This document shows positions 35,900-44,424 of a stretch of 64,000 nt of DNA, piece by piece. Origin of the DNA: Chloroflexota bacterium (lineage in GTDB: Bacteria > Chloroflexota > Anaerolineae > UBA7937 > B3-Chlor). Within the stretch, counting starts at the first letter, position 1; each line of letters opens with the position of its first letter. Location of the stretch: positions 19,842 through 83,841 of the forward strand of contig JAUWLF010000006.1 of assembly GCA_030613785.1 (NCBI GenBank). Direction: 5' to 3'. The position numbers were made by a program, and so were the translations under genes. The notes beneath the pieces were generated by a model that ran no database searches, was not told the DNA's origin, and saw nothing but the letters and a program-made list of their open reading frames with translations.

Positions 35900-38185
35900 G
35901 TGGAAACCGAGCGATTCATAGGTCACCTCAAGACGTTGCCCTCTTACCAAGACCAGATCACTCACGTGGAACGGATCTCAGCCCGTCAGGCCAAGTATGG
36001 ACGTCTGGCGAAGCCATTGCCAGAAACACTGGCCGGGGCTTTGAAGACCTCCGGCATCAGTCAGCTCTACACCCATCAGGTTGACGCAATCGATGCCATC
36101 CGCGAAGGCCATAACGTCGTCGTAACTACTTCTACCGCCAGCGGGAAGACGCTCTGCTACAACCTGCCCGTTCTGGAGGCTATTCTCAACGACTGGCGAA
36201 CCCGCGCTCTGTATTTGTATCCGACCAAGGCCCTGGCCCAGGATCAACTACGGGGTCTACACGTCCTCACACGCCAGATTCCGAAAGACCTCAGGTTCGG
36301 CACCTACGACGGAGACACTCCTCGATCAGCCAGGGCTCGCCTACGCAAGTCGGCGTCCATCATTCTCACCAATCCCGACATGCTCCATCTGGGTATCCTA
36401 CCCAATCACCGCTTGTGGTCCAGATTCCTGTCCACTCTCCGCTTCGTAGTCATTGACGAGGCTCACATGTATCGAGGAGTCTTTGGTTCTCAGGTGGCCT
36501 GCATCTTGCGCCGTCTGCGGCGGCTGTGCGAACGGTACGGTTCGCAACCCATACTGATCTGCTCGTCGGCGACCATCGCGAATCCGGCCGAGCACATCCG
36601 GAACCTGACAGGCCTGCCGACTCTGGTTGTGGACGAGGACGGCTCACCTCAAGGAACCAAGGACTTCGTCCTCTGGAACCCGCCCTTCACCGATGAGGAG
36701 CGAAGCGCTCGACATAGCGCCAACGTCGAGGCTGCGCAGCTATTCTCCGAACTGGTCCGCCAAGCCATCCAGACCGTCGCCTTTGCCAAGGCGCGCAAGG
36801 TTGCTGAGTTGATCTTGCGCTATAGTCGGGATCTGCTGCGAGAGGAGAACCCTGAGTTAATCCCGCTCGTGAAGTCGTACCGCGGGGGATACCTGCCCAA
36901 GGAACGGCGACAGATAGAGCAGGAGTTGTTTGACGGACGGTTGCTGGGGGTCACTGCCACCAACGCTCTGGAACTGGGTGTGGACATCGGTAGTCTCGAC
37001 GCCACGGTACTCGTGGGCTATCCTGGCACCGTTGCCAGTACCTGGCAGCAGGCCGGCCGGTCGGGCCGTGGGATCAGTCACTCGCTATCTTTCCTGATCG
37101 GTCTCGACAATCCGCTGGACCAGTACTTCATGCGCTACCCAGAGGATCTCTTCCGTCGGAGCCACGAAAACGCCTTGCTGGATCCCAGCAACATCTATCT
37201 CTTGCAGAAGCATCTGCCCTGCGCTGCCTACGAGATGCCCCTGACGAATCGTGACGAGGAGCTTTTCGACCCAAGCTTTGGAGAAGCTTTGGTCAAGCTG
37301 CAACGAAACGGAAAACTGCAATACCGCAATACCCGCTGGTACTACTCCCTCAGCGGCTACCCTGCCGAGGAAGTGAGCATCCGTTCCATATCTGGGGACA
37401 GCTTCTTTCTGCTGGATGAATCGAAAGGCTGCGGCGTGCTGGAAGAAATCGAGGCGAGCATGGCTTTCTACCGTATCCATCCTGGAGCGATATACTTGCA
37501 TCAGGGTGCGTCCTACCTGGTTACTCGCCTGGACCTGCACACTCGGACGGCTTATGCCAGGCCAGTTGACGCCGATTACTACACTCAGCCCAGAGAGATC
37601 AACGATTTGAGCATCGTCCGCTCACGACGCAGCCAGGCATACCCGAACACGCACGCCTACTACGGCGATGTCAGGGTCACAGAGCAAGTGATCAGCTACA
37701 GGCGGAAACAGCAATTCACAGATACCGTGCTTAGCGAGGAACAACTGGACTTGCCCGCTCAGTCGTTCGTCACCACCGCTCTGTGGTTTGATGTGCCGCA
37801 ACAGATCAGAGAAATGGTCCGTGGTCGTGTGTCTCTTGACTTTCGCGGTGGCCTTCACGCTGTGGAACACGCCACCATCGGCATCCTCCCTCTTCTTGCC
37901 ATGTGCGACCGACAGGACATTGGCGGCCTCTCCACGCCGCACCACGCCGACACGGGTAAACCGCAGATCTTCATCTACGATGGCTTTCCTGGAGGTGTGG
38001 GGATAGCGGAAAAGGCTTTTGAACTACTTCTGGAGCTATGGGAAGCCACGAGGCGGGCAATCGCGGAGTGTCCTTGTGCAGCAGGTTGCCCCTCCTGCAC
38101 CCACAGCCCCAAGTGTGGCAACAACAACCAGCCCCTGGACAAAGAGGCTGCATTGCTCATCCTCCACGGGTTGCTGGCTAGATAA
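35900..38185 (+). CDS. DEAD/DEAH helicase with DUF1998 (MrfA/YprA-like)
   Basis: A 761-residue superfamily-2 helicase of the MrfA (YprA) group, implicated in repair of mitomycin-type DNA damage in Bacillus. Motif I is STASGKTLCY, motif II IDEAHMY, motif III CSSATI, motif VI QQAGRSGRG. The C-terminal DUF1998 (MZB) domain ends in a four-cysteine metal site, CPCAAGCPSC...KCGNNNQPLDK. The GTG 35900 start has GGAGGG eight bases upstream; GTG 35897 is the alternative. Longer in-frame starts lie upstream of the promoter and inside the divergent gene. It is a single-gene unit. Confidence 0.92.
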   Translation: METERFIGHLKTLPSYQDQITHVERISARQAKYGRLAKPLPETLAGALKTSGISQLYTHQVDAIDAIREGHNVVVTTSTASGKTLCYNLPVLEAILNDWRTRALYLYPTKALAQDQLRGLHVLTRQIPKDLRFGTYDGDTPRSARARLRKSASIILTNPDMLHLGILPNHRLWSRFLSTLRFVVIDEAHMYRGVFGSQVACILRRLRRLCERYGSQPILICSSATIANPAEHIRNLTGLPTLVVDEDGSPQGTKDFVLWNPPFTDEERSARHSANVEAAQLFSELVRQAIQTVAFAKARKVAELILRYSRDLLREENPELIPLVKSYRGGYLPKERRQIEQELFDGRLLGVTATNALELGVDIGSLDATVLVGYPGTVASTWQQAGRSGRGISHSLSFLIGLDNPLDQYFMRYPEDLFRRSHENALLDPSNIYLLQKHLPCAAYEMPLTNRDEELFDPSFGEALVKLQRNGKLQYRNTRWYYSLSGYPAEEVSIRSISGDSFFLLDESKGCGVLEEIEASMAFYRIHPGAIYLHQGASYLVTRLDLHTRTAYARPVDADYYTQPREINDLSIVRSRRSQAYPNTHAYYGDVRVTEQVISYRRKQQFTDTVLSEEQLDLPAQSFVTTALWFDVPQQIREMVRGRVSLDFRGGLHAVEHATIGILPLLAMCDRQDIGGLSTPHHADTGKPQIFIYDGFPGGVGIAEKAFELLLELWEATRRAIAECPCAAGCPSCTHSPKCGNNNQPLDKEAALLILHGLLAR

Positions 38186-38883
38186 CCACAGGGACCCAAG
38201 ACCGCAACGCAGCGCAGTCTGGACGCCAGGTGCTCTGCCGAAGTGTCCGACAGGCCATGGAAGTCGGCTCTTTTCGGGTGAGGCTGCAAACCCTGCTCCA
38301 TGATAGAAGACTGAGGTCACGCAGCGACTACCTGACCTTGGCGCGGCGATTCTTCCATCAGCGACCTTAGGGCAAGAGCACGAAGCGCCACAGGAGGGAT
38401 CTGCTGGTTGAAGGAATCAGACTCTGGGTGGGCTCGCTGCGGAGCCCAGGCGGAGTGCGAATCGCGCCGCAAGACAGGAATGTGGACCTTTCTCGAGAGA
38501 TCATCTGGCAATCAGCCGACTGGCCTGGCACGTGGCAACTGCGGGGCGACGCCAAGGGAGCTTCGCTTGTGCCCGGCTTGCCGTGCGGCTACGCCGATGT
38601 CGCTGTTCGCGGCACGGCTCAGCCCATTGTTGGGCCGGGCGAGAAGGCTATCCCGTGCTTGTAGGCCCACGATCTTGGTGACATGTCTTGAGAATCCAGG
38701 CCAGTGTCTTGCCACATGCTTGTGTCCCTAAGCCCGACAACCGGGATCCAAAGGCAGTAGCGAGTGAAGTCCCAGAATCGGAGGCTCTTCAGGGGCTTGT
38801 GAGGGAGCTTTCGGTGGTCGTAGCCGCGGCGGCCTCGCTTGGTCTGCGCACCTCGGTCCGGCCGCTTGCCTTGGTCTTGACCA
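38186..38883. other. 698-base intergenic region, no gene supported
   Basis: The stretch lies between the helicase and murJ, which converge on it. An open frame at about 38401-38664 has a possible 78-88 residue product, but I see no ribosome binding site, no family and no promoter. A short hairpin GCCCA-TTGT-TGGGC sits at 38622-38635. No tRNA or other RNA gene is visible. Confidence 0.45.
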
Positions 38884-40416
38884 TTATCTCTTCACGATGT
38901 CCCTCAACAGCACCAACTCCTCCGACCGCAGGAGAAGCGATGTCACGACGAACAGAACTCCACCAAAGAGCATCGCACCGCCCGCTTGGATGATCATGGG
39001 GCTGTCCAGGGCCAGAGCTTGGAACCAAAGAACTGCTGAACCCATCACCAGCGTGGCGAGGCTCGTCTTGGTCACTGAGAGTATGAGTCCTTTGCCCTCG
39101 ATACCCCCCAACCGGGTTCGCAAGATCACCAGCAGCAACACTGTCTCGATGATGGCAGCGATTGAGTTCGCCAGCGCAAGCCCTCCGTGGAGCATGGGCC
39201 CAATGAGTAGTAGGCTCAAGCTTATGTTAAGTATCATGGCACCGACGCCCACCAAGACGGGCGTGCGCGTGTCGTGGAGGGAGTAGAAGGCCCTAGCGAC
39301 GATCTCCAGAGCGGAATGGGCAAAGAGACCAAGAGCGAAGAACTGGAGCGCCCATGCGACTGCTTGCGTGGACGCAGAATCGAATTGCCCTCTCTGGAGG
39401 AGCAATTGTATGAGAGGCTTCCCAAGCACGATCAGGCCCAGGCTCGCGGGAATCGTAAGGTATAGTATGAGGCGGAGGGCCGAGGATAGCACGCGCCGGA
39501 GCTCTTCGAGCTGCCCTGTGGCCGCCAACTCAGAGAAGGTGGGGAAGGCTGCGGTCGCTATGGCGGTGGCGAATATCCCCTGTGGCAAGAGCATCAGCAT
39601 CCAGGCGTAGTTGAGGGCTGCCAGGCTTCCCGCGGCCAGTGTCGATGCCAGCAAAGTGCTAACCAGGAAGTTGAGTTGTACTGCCGCCAAGCCGAACACA
39701 CGCGGTAGCATCAGGCGGGCGATCTCCCGCACACCTGGATGACTTATGTCAAGCGTCGCCTGGTATGTAATCCCCTTGCGCACAAGTTGCGGCAATTGGA
39801 TCAGGAGGTGGAGAAATGAGCCAGCTACAACACCTACCACTAGGCCGTAGATGCCTATGACAGGAGCCAGCAGTGCGGCCCCGGCGATGATGCATAGGTT
39901 GTAGATCGCTGGGGCCAGCGCAGGTAGCAGGAAGTGCTGAAATGAGTTCAGGATGCCCATGACGATGCCGCTGATTCCGAAGACTATGGGACAGACAAGC
40001 ATCAAGCGCATGAGGCGCACAGTGAGAACCTGTTCCTCGGGAGTAAAGCCTGGTGCTACCACGTAGCTGACCAACTGGGGAGCGAGTAGTGTAGCTACAA
40101 TGGCACACACCGTGAGTACCACGACTGCTATGTTCCCCACGGCGCTCGCTACGTGCCAGGCTTCTTTCCGATCACCGTGGGCCAGGTAGCTGGTGAAAGT
40201 CGGGATGAAGGCCGATCCCAGCGCACCCCCAGCAATGAGCTGGAAAATGAGGTCCGGGATGCGGAAGGCAGCCAGATAGGCGTCCAATTCCCTGCTGGTG
40301 CCGAATTGATTGCCGATGATCATCTCCCGGCCCAGGCCCAGGACGCGACTCGCCACGAAGGCCAGCATGACAACGGTCGCAGCCCGCGCCATCTGCACCC
40401 TGCGGGCATCATCCAT
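38884..40416 (-). CDS. murJ: lipid II flippase MurJ (MviN)
   Basis: A 510-residue MOP-superfamily membrane protein with about 13-14 segments. Typical parts are ASRVLGLGREMIIGNQFGTS at the N terminus, FRIPDLIFQLIAGGALGSAF, and LLPQGIFATAIATAAFPTFS. MurJ flips lipid II for peptidoglycan synthesis, so a murein-containing envelope is implied. The ATG 40416 reads MDDARRVQMA. It is divergent from the CpaF-like gene, whose promoter lies 70 bases away. No other peptidoglycan genes are next to it. Confidence 0.93.
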   Translation of the reverse strand: MDDARRVQMARAATVVMLAFVASRVLGLGREMIIGNQFGTSRELDAYLAAFRIPDLIFQLIAGGALGSAFIPTFTSYLAHGDRKEAWHVASAVGNIAVVVLTVCAIVATLLAPQLVSYVVAPGFTPEEQVLTVRLMRLMLVCPIVFGISGIVMGILNSFQHFLLPALAPAIYNLCIIAGAALLAPVIGIYGLVVGVVAGSFLHLLIQLPQLVRKGITYQATLDISHPGVREIARLMLPRVFGLAAVQLNFLVSTLLASTLAAGSLAALNYAWMLMLLPQGIFATAIATAAFPTFSELAATGQLEELRRVLSSALRLILYLTIPASLGLIVLGKPLIQLLLQRGQFDSASTQAVAWALQFFALGLFAHSALEIVARAFYSLHDTRTPVLVGVGAMILNISLSLLLIGPMLHGGLALANSIAAIIETVLLLVILRTRLGGIEGKGLILSVTKTSLATLVMGSAVLWFQALALDSPMIIQAGGAMLFGGVLFVVTSLLLRSEELVLLRDIVKR

Positions 40417-40485
40417 TGCTGCCAGTGCCTTGGCCGAAATGATGATACGGCGCCAAACGGATCATGATACCCGAATGGTCCATCA

Positions 40486-40514
40486 TTGAATGTCGCTCAG
40501 ATCAGTGATACAAT
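40486..40514 (+). promoter_or_regulatory. promoter of the CpaF-like gene
   Basis: TTGAAT (40486-40491) and TACAAT (40509-40514), 17 bases apart. The start would be near 40521, next to GGAG and only about 10 bases before GTG 40531. This rules out the in-frame TTG that is part of the -35 box. Confidence 0.75.
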
Positions 40515-40530
40515 TCGGCTGGAGACGACG

Positions 40531-41364
40531 GTGGACAGCTGGCCCCAAGATGAGTGTGTACCCAAGATGCCGCTCAACCCAGATGACCTGGTTCAACACG
40601 GCGTCATCACACCCAAAGCCATGGAGTTCCTTGAGGGCTGCCTGGTCGCTAGACTGAATGTGGCCATATCGGGTCCCCCGGACAGCGGCAAGAGGACGCT
40701 ACTGTGGGCTCTCCTTTCGCTACTCACCGAAGATGAGGAAGTACTGGTGGTCCAGAACCCTGACGATCCATGTCTCGAAGGGAGACGAATCACCACCCTG
40801 AGGGCCAATCTGTCTCTGGACCGAGACGGGCCAGGCATCTCGCGCCGCTATCTCCTATCCTTGGCACCCAAGATGCATCCCCGCGGGCTGGTTGTTGACC
40901 GCGTGCAGGGCCTCGAAGCTGTCCCACTGCTCCGGCTACTCTTTGCAATGGATGGCATCGTGTTCTCCATCGCCGCTGATTCTCCTGAGGACGCCGTGTG
41001 CAACCTCGAAGAGATGGTCCTGCTCACTGAGACCCGGTTGGATTCGAGCATAGTACGCAGAGTTCTTTCCCAGTCGCTCGATCTGATCATTCAGGTGGAC
41101 AGGGCAAGAGACGGGGGCACCAAGATCGTGAGCCTCACCGAGGTGGTTGGAGTCGAGAGCGACAGTCTCATGCTGCGAAACATCTTCTTCCTACGGACAG
41201 TGGACGAGGGAGGGACTGAAGCGGTCAACCTGCTGGTCCCCACTGGCATCCAACCCCAATTCATGGATAGGCTGGAGATGCGCGGCGTCTGTCTGCCCGC
41301 CGAGACGTTCACCCACACCGACGAAAAAAGGAGCCGCCCCGCACCCCGGAGTCTCTTCCGTTGA
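40531..41364 (+). CDS. degenerate CpaF/VirB11-like ATPase
   Basis: A 277-residue protein that aligns by eye along the ATPase half of CpaF-type secretion/pilus ATPases: NVAISGPPDSGKRTLLWALL (Walker A, residues ~45-65), an Asp-box region, LSLAPKMHPRGLVVDRVQGLEA where active members read RPDRIIVGEVRGxEA, and a C-terminal LDLIIQVDRARDGGTKIVSLTE. The catalytic Walker B glutamate is replaced (VDRVQG), the His-box TxH is changed to SIAADS, and the N-terminal domain is missing. The GTG start is set by the promoter at 40486-40514 and GGAG six bases upstream. No other pilus or secretion gene is nearby. It is either a pseudo-ATPase with a new role or a decaying gene. Confidence 0.75.
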   Translation: MDSWPQDECVPKMPLNPDDLVQHGVITPKAMEFLEGCLVARLNVAISGPPDSGKRTLLWALLSLLTEDEEVLVVQNPDDPCLEGRRITTLRANLSLDRDGPGISRRYLLSLAPKMHPRGLVVDRVQGLEAVPLLRLLFAMDGIVFSIAADSPEDAVCNLEEMVLLTETRLDSSIVRRVLSQSLDLIIQVDRARDGGTKIVSLTEVVGVESDSLMLRNIFFLRTVDEGGTEAVNLLVPTGIQPQFMDRLEMRGVCLPAETFTHTDEKRSRPAPRSLFR

Positions 41365-41376
41365 TAGCGGCTCCTT
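41324..41376 (-). terminator. terminator of the minus-strand pair, inside the CpaF-like 3' end
   Basis: AAGGAGCCGC (41328-41337) and GCGGCTCCTT (41367-41376) form an exact 10-bp stem with a 29-base loop. Read on the minus strand the stem is followed by a run of six T (41329-41324), the classic form. It ends transcription of the 41394 gene while lying over the last codons and stop of the plus-strand CpaF-like gene. Confidence 0.75.
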
Positions 41377-41393
41377 GCGTGGAACCTCATCGG

Positions 41394-41822
41394 CTATTCT
41401 AGGATGGGCTTTATCCCGTAGTGCGTGCGCATCTGTTTCCCTAGCAGAAGCCGTAGCACAGCTCGCGGGTCATTCTTGCCAATCCGCTCATGCATCTCCG
41501 TCGCTGACAAAGGAGCGTTGCCGTTGGCTATGAAAACGCGAAAGATGCACGCTGAGAGCGGAGTGCTCGGCGTGATATAGTCGTCACGCTGGCTGCAGCA
41601 CTCACGTAGGGAGTATCTCAACCCATCCACAACCGTGATCTCGCCTGTGTCGGAGTCCACCCAATCAATGTCAGCCGTGTCTGCATGAGTCCCGTACTTG
41701 GCTTTGCACTCGGGACAGAGATGTTCCCACACAAGCACTCGTACATCCCTGCCCGAGTCTGTCCACCAGTCGTAATCTATGTGGAACTTGGTGTTGACAT
41801 CTGCACGCAGCAACTTTGCCAT
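41394..41822 (-). CDS. uncharacterised Zn-binding-like protein with C-terminal winged-helix-like segment
   Basis: A 142-residue protein that I do not recognise. It has a cysteine pair CPEC at about residue 36-39 and CC near 75, so a zinc ribbon is possible, and a C-terminal segment ATEMHERIGKNDPRAVLRLL that looks like a winged helix. The middle is rich in Asp/Trp. The ATG 41822 has AGGAGGT a few bases upstream; a GTG two codons earlier is a poorer choice. It starts 13 bases after the 572-residue gene ends, so the two form one unit, and a strong terminator follows. Function unknown. Confidence 0.6.
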   Translation of the reverse strand: MAKLLRADVNTKFHIDYDWWTDSGRDVRVLVWEHLCPECKAKYGTHADTADIDWVDSDTGEITVVDGLRYSLRECCSQRDDYITPSTPLSACIFRVFIANGNAPLSATEMHERIGKNDPRAVLRLLLGKQMRTHYGIKPILE

Positions 41823-41835
41823 CAGCACCTCCTGC

Positions 41836-43527
41836 CTAGACGGCCAAGCTCCCTGCGTCTAGAATGGCTTCATCCATGGTCAGCCTAACCTTGTTCAATT
41901 CCACATGGCCCCGGCTGGGATCATATGCGTGGAGACCATCCTCCTCACGATAGAAACACGGGTACGCTCCTTGGTCGAAGATGGCTCTCAGAACGGTGTT
42001 CGTGAAGGGCCGCTCGATATTGGCAGCCACGAGCAGATCCGCCATGCTGGCCCGATACACTATCCCAAGACCTCTCAAGACCTTCTCCCCTACCCGCTCA
42101 AAGGCGGCAGCCAGCAGCGAAGACGTCATCGGGCGCTCCTTCTCATCGAGGAGCTTCAACGTCTCCAGAGCACTGAAGCGAGATCTCCGAAGGCTCATGT
42201 TCTCGTTTATCTCGCACCTGACCGCAACCCTGCGAAACACTGGTTGGCCGTTCTCCTCGTAGTCCAGCATCTCCAGTTTGGCAGGTGGCCCGGGAGCGTA
42301 GTCGATCTGATACAAACCCTCGGAGTCGGCGGAAGGTGTCGCTTCCCCCACTATTGTGGCGCCAGGCGCGAGTTCCTGAGCCTCGAAGAACTCCCTCAGC
42401 TCTGCGCCGCCCCACCAACCCAGTTCGCGTTCACGGGGGTAGTACAGGACGACTGGAAAGGCTTGATCAGATCCTGCGAATTGGAGACGCAAGCGGACAC
42501 ATAGCTGGCCCTCAAGCAAAGGCCCCACCAGCAATTCCTTTGCCCCTTTGTCGTACGGAAGATGACCCCAGTACCAATCATAGAATGTCAGAACATGAGA
42601 CCATCGCTTGACTGGCTGTGTGCCCTCGGCGCGAGGCGTGGCCTCTGCCACGATCTCCACTACGTCGTCAAGCACGTGGTCCTGGGAGATGTCTTTGGGT
42701 GCTCTGCCAAAGCGTAGTGCTTTCGTCTGTGCCACTTGCGGCAAACACCATTCCATTCTGCTTTCCGTCCCTGCGAACTTGAACCTCTCTTGCTCGTCCG
42801 TGCCCAGCGCGTAGTTCAAGGAGAAGATCTGAACGGCTCGCCCGCTTTGCTCCGGCATCTCCAGGATCCGTAGTATTTCATCCACAGTGGAGAACCCGGC
42901 CGCCAAGTCCAGAACGGCTTCCGCCAAGTTGAGGTGCCCTCCCTCGATTGGCAGCAAGAAACCTCGTAGGAACCACTCCTCGCCGAAGCTGACGAACTCA
43001 GGGCTCTCTCTCATCTTGTCCAGAAGCACTGGCGTCACGTACTGCCCGTACCTCTCGTACAGTGTCTCGCTCAGTCTGCTCATGTCGTCCAGTGTCAGGT
43101 CTGGAGCCTCATCCACGTCGATGAAGTTCAGTGCATGTGGGTGCGACAGATTCGCGGCGAATTCCCTGATTTCCCTGTCGCCCTCCATCCTCACCTTGAT
43201 CACGTCGAACCGAGCGTAGTCAGGATGACGACCTGAACGCACCCCGATCACACTCCCCGCCGCGTCATCCAAGGCCGGGAACACCAGGCGATCGCCGTCG
43301 ACGTACGCCTCTCGAGGTTGGTAGGTCACGCCCTTGGCTTTCCTGTCTTCCCACACCGCCTTCTCCTCTTCAACGCGCTTTTGGATCAGCCTGTGGGCCA
43401 GACCTTGAACAGTGAGGGGGGACTCTTCCTCTATGAGCAACTCGGAAAGGTACTCCAAGTCTCCGTCCATGAGTTCGAAATTCTGCCAATACCTCAGCGT
43501 CAAAGTATCGAGCCGCATATCCCTCAT
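41836..43527 (-). CDS. uncharacterised 563-residue protein
   Basis: A long protein of no family that I can name. It is acidic and soluble with no signal peptide or membrane segment. The C terminus has a helix-rich segment MADLLVAANIERPFTNTVLRAIFDQ that resembles a winged helix. I chose ATG 43527 (MRDMRLDTLTLRYWQNFEL), 12 bases after GGAGG; an ATG three codons later is possible, as is the longer start at 43554. A promoter with TATAAT lies at 43570-43597. It is coupled to the 142-residue gene and divergent from rpsT. The pair may be a lineage-specific system; see findings. Confidence 0.65.
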   Translation of the reverse strand: MRDMRLDTLTLRYWQNFELMDGDLEYLSELLIEEESPLTVQGLAHRLIQKRVEEEKAVWEDRKAKGVTYQPREAYVDGDRLVFPALDDAAGSVIGVRSGRHPDYARFDVIKVRMEGDREIREFAANLSHPHALNFIDVDEAPDLTLDDMSRLSETLYERYGQYVTPVLLDKMRESPEFVSFGEEWFLRGFLLPIEGGHLNLAEAVLDLAAGFSTVDEILRILEMPEQSGRAVQIFSLNYALGTDEQERFKFAGTESRMEWCLPQVAQTKALRFGRAPKDISQDHVLDDVVEIVAEATPRAEGTQPVKRWSHVLTFYDWYWGHLPYDKGAKELLVGPLLEGQLCVRLRLQFAGSDQAFPVVLYYPRERELGWWGGAELREFFEAQELAPGATIVGEATPSADSEGLYQIDYAPGPPAKLEMLDYEENGQPVFRRVAVRCEINENMSLRRSRFSALETLKLLDEKERPMTSSLLAAAFERVGEKVLRGLGIVYRASMADLLVAANIERPFTNTVLRAIFDQGAYPCFYREEDGLHAYDPSRGHVELNKVRLTMDEAILDAGSLAV

Positions 43528-43569
43528 GACTGTGTAACGCCTCCAAGAACCCAACCGTCTACATTATAC

Positions 43570-43597
43570 ATTATATCATCGTTTCACTCGAATGCAA
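43570..43597 (-). promoter_or_regulatory. promoter of the uncharacterised pair
   Basis: TTGCAT (43597-43592) and TATAAT (43575-43570) on the minus strand, 16 bases apart; a second TATAAT lies at 43568-43563. It overlaps no coding region and faces away from the rpsT promoter. Confidence 0.68.
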
Positions 43598-43599
43598 AG

Positions 43600-43629
43600 T
43601 TGGACAAATCCTTCGAAACGGTGTATGAT
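43600..43629 (+). promoter_or_regulatory. rpsT promoter
   Basis: TTGGAC (43600-43605) and TATGAT (43624-43629), 18 bases apart; start near 43636, about 30 bases before the gene. Confidence 0.65.
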
Positions 43630-43665
43630 TAGCTGGTCAACACAAACCTGAGAGGAGTAAAGCGA

Positions 43666-43944
43666 TTGCCAGTCACCGCGTCAGCCAAGAAGAGGTTGAG
43701 ACAGGGGGAGAAAAGGCGACTCCGCAACCGAATGTATCGGTCCCGAGCTCGAACCTACGTCAAGAGGACAAACAACCTAATCAGCCAAGGACTGTGGGAC
43801 GAAGCGCAGCACGCTGCCCAATCGGCGGCGAGTGCGTTGGATAAGGCGGCCCAGAAAGGCGTGATTCGCAAGAAGAACGCGAGCCGAAGGAAGTCACGTT
43901 TGTTCAGAAGGCTGCATCAAGCCGAGCCCGAGTCCGGTGGATGA
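43666..43944 (+). CDS. rpsT: 30S ribosomal protein S20
   Basis: A 92-residue, very basic S20 with SAKKRLRQGEKRRLRNRMYR at the N terminus and KGVIRKKNASRRKSRLFRRL near the end. The TTG start follows GAGGAG by about ten bases. S20 binds 16S rRNA in the small subunit. It is transcribed alone from its own promoter, which fits the isolated position of rpsT in many genomes. Confidence 0.97.
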   Translation: MPVTASAKKRLRQGEKRRLRNRMYRSRARTYVKRTNNLISQGLWDEAQHAAQSAASALDKAAQKGVIRKKNASRRKSRLFRRLHQAEPESGG

Positions 43945-44424
43945 AAGAACCCAACGGGTGGGACCTGTAGGCCTGCAAATGGACATGGCCGTTCGGCAGG
44001 CATTCGTTTGTGTTCTCCCTACACTGTCCTCGTTCATCTCTAGCCCCATCGTGCGTTGTGCTTGGGGAATTGCAGAAGCATCCCAAGTGCAGTCATACTC
44101 TAGGGTTGCAGTCGGAGGGATGGGCGCCACTCGTGCTGCCACGACAAGAGCCCACGACCCCGGCTCCGCTTAGCGCTTGTTGTAACTTCGAACCTTCGCT
44201 TGGGGCCAAGGCCAGTTCAGGTGCTGTCGAGGAGTGCATTGAGGCGTGCGTCACACATCCGTTATGTCCACACCTCCGTGGATGGCGATGTATGCGAGGA
44301 TGCGAGCCAAGTGTGCACTGGACAGACAAATGCTGTCATCTTTGCGTGTGTCCCTCTCGGCCCCTGACGCACGCTGCCAGAAGACAGCTTCATACACTCT
44401 GCACCCCTTGGTCCACTCTGGACT
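43945..44424. other. 480-base intergenic region, no gene supported
   Basis: It lies after rpsT and after the stop of the convergent LysM gene. I see open frames only in shadow form, no ribosome binding sites, no promoter with proper spacing and no strong hairpin. A terminator for rpsT would be expected but none is clear. Confidence 0.5.

Noticed and set aside
38401..38664. Small open frame between the helicase and murJ
   Set aside because: No ribosome site, promoter or recognisable family; listed only as part of a gene-free region.
40531..41364. Active type IV pilus/secretion ATPase
   Set aside because: The Walker B glutamate and the His box are missing and no pilus genes are nearby.
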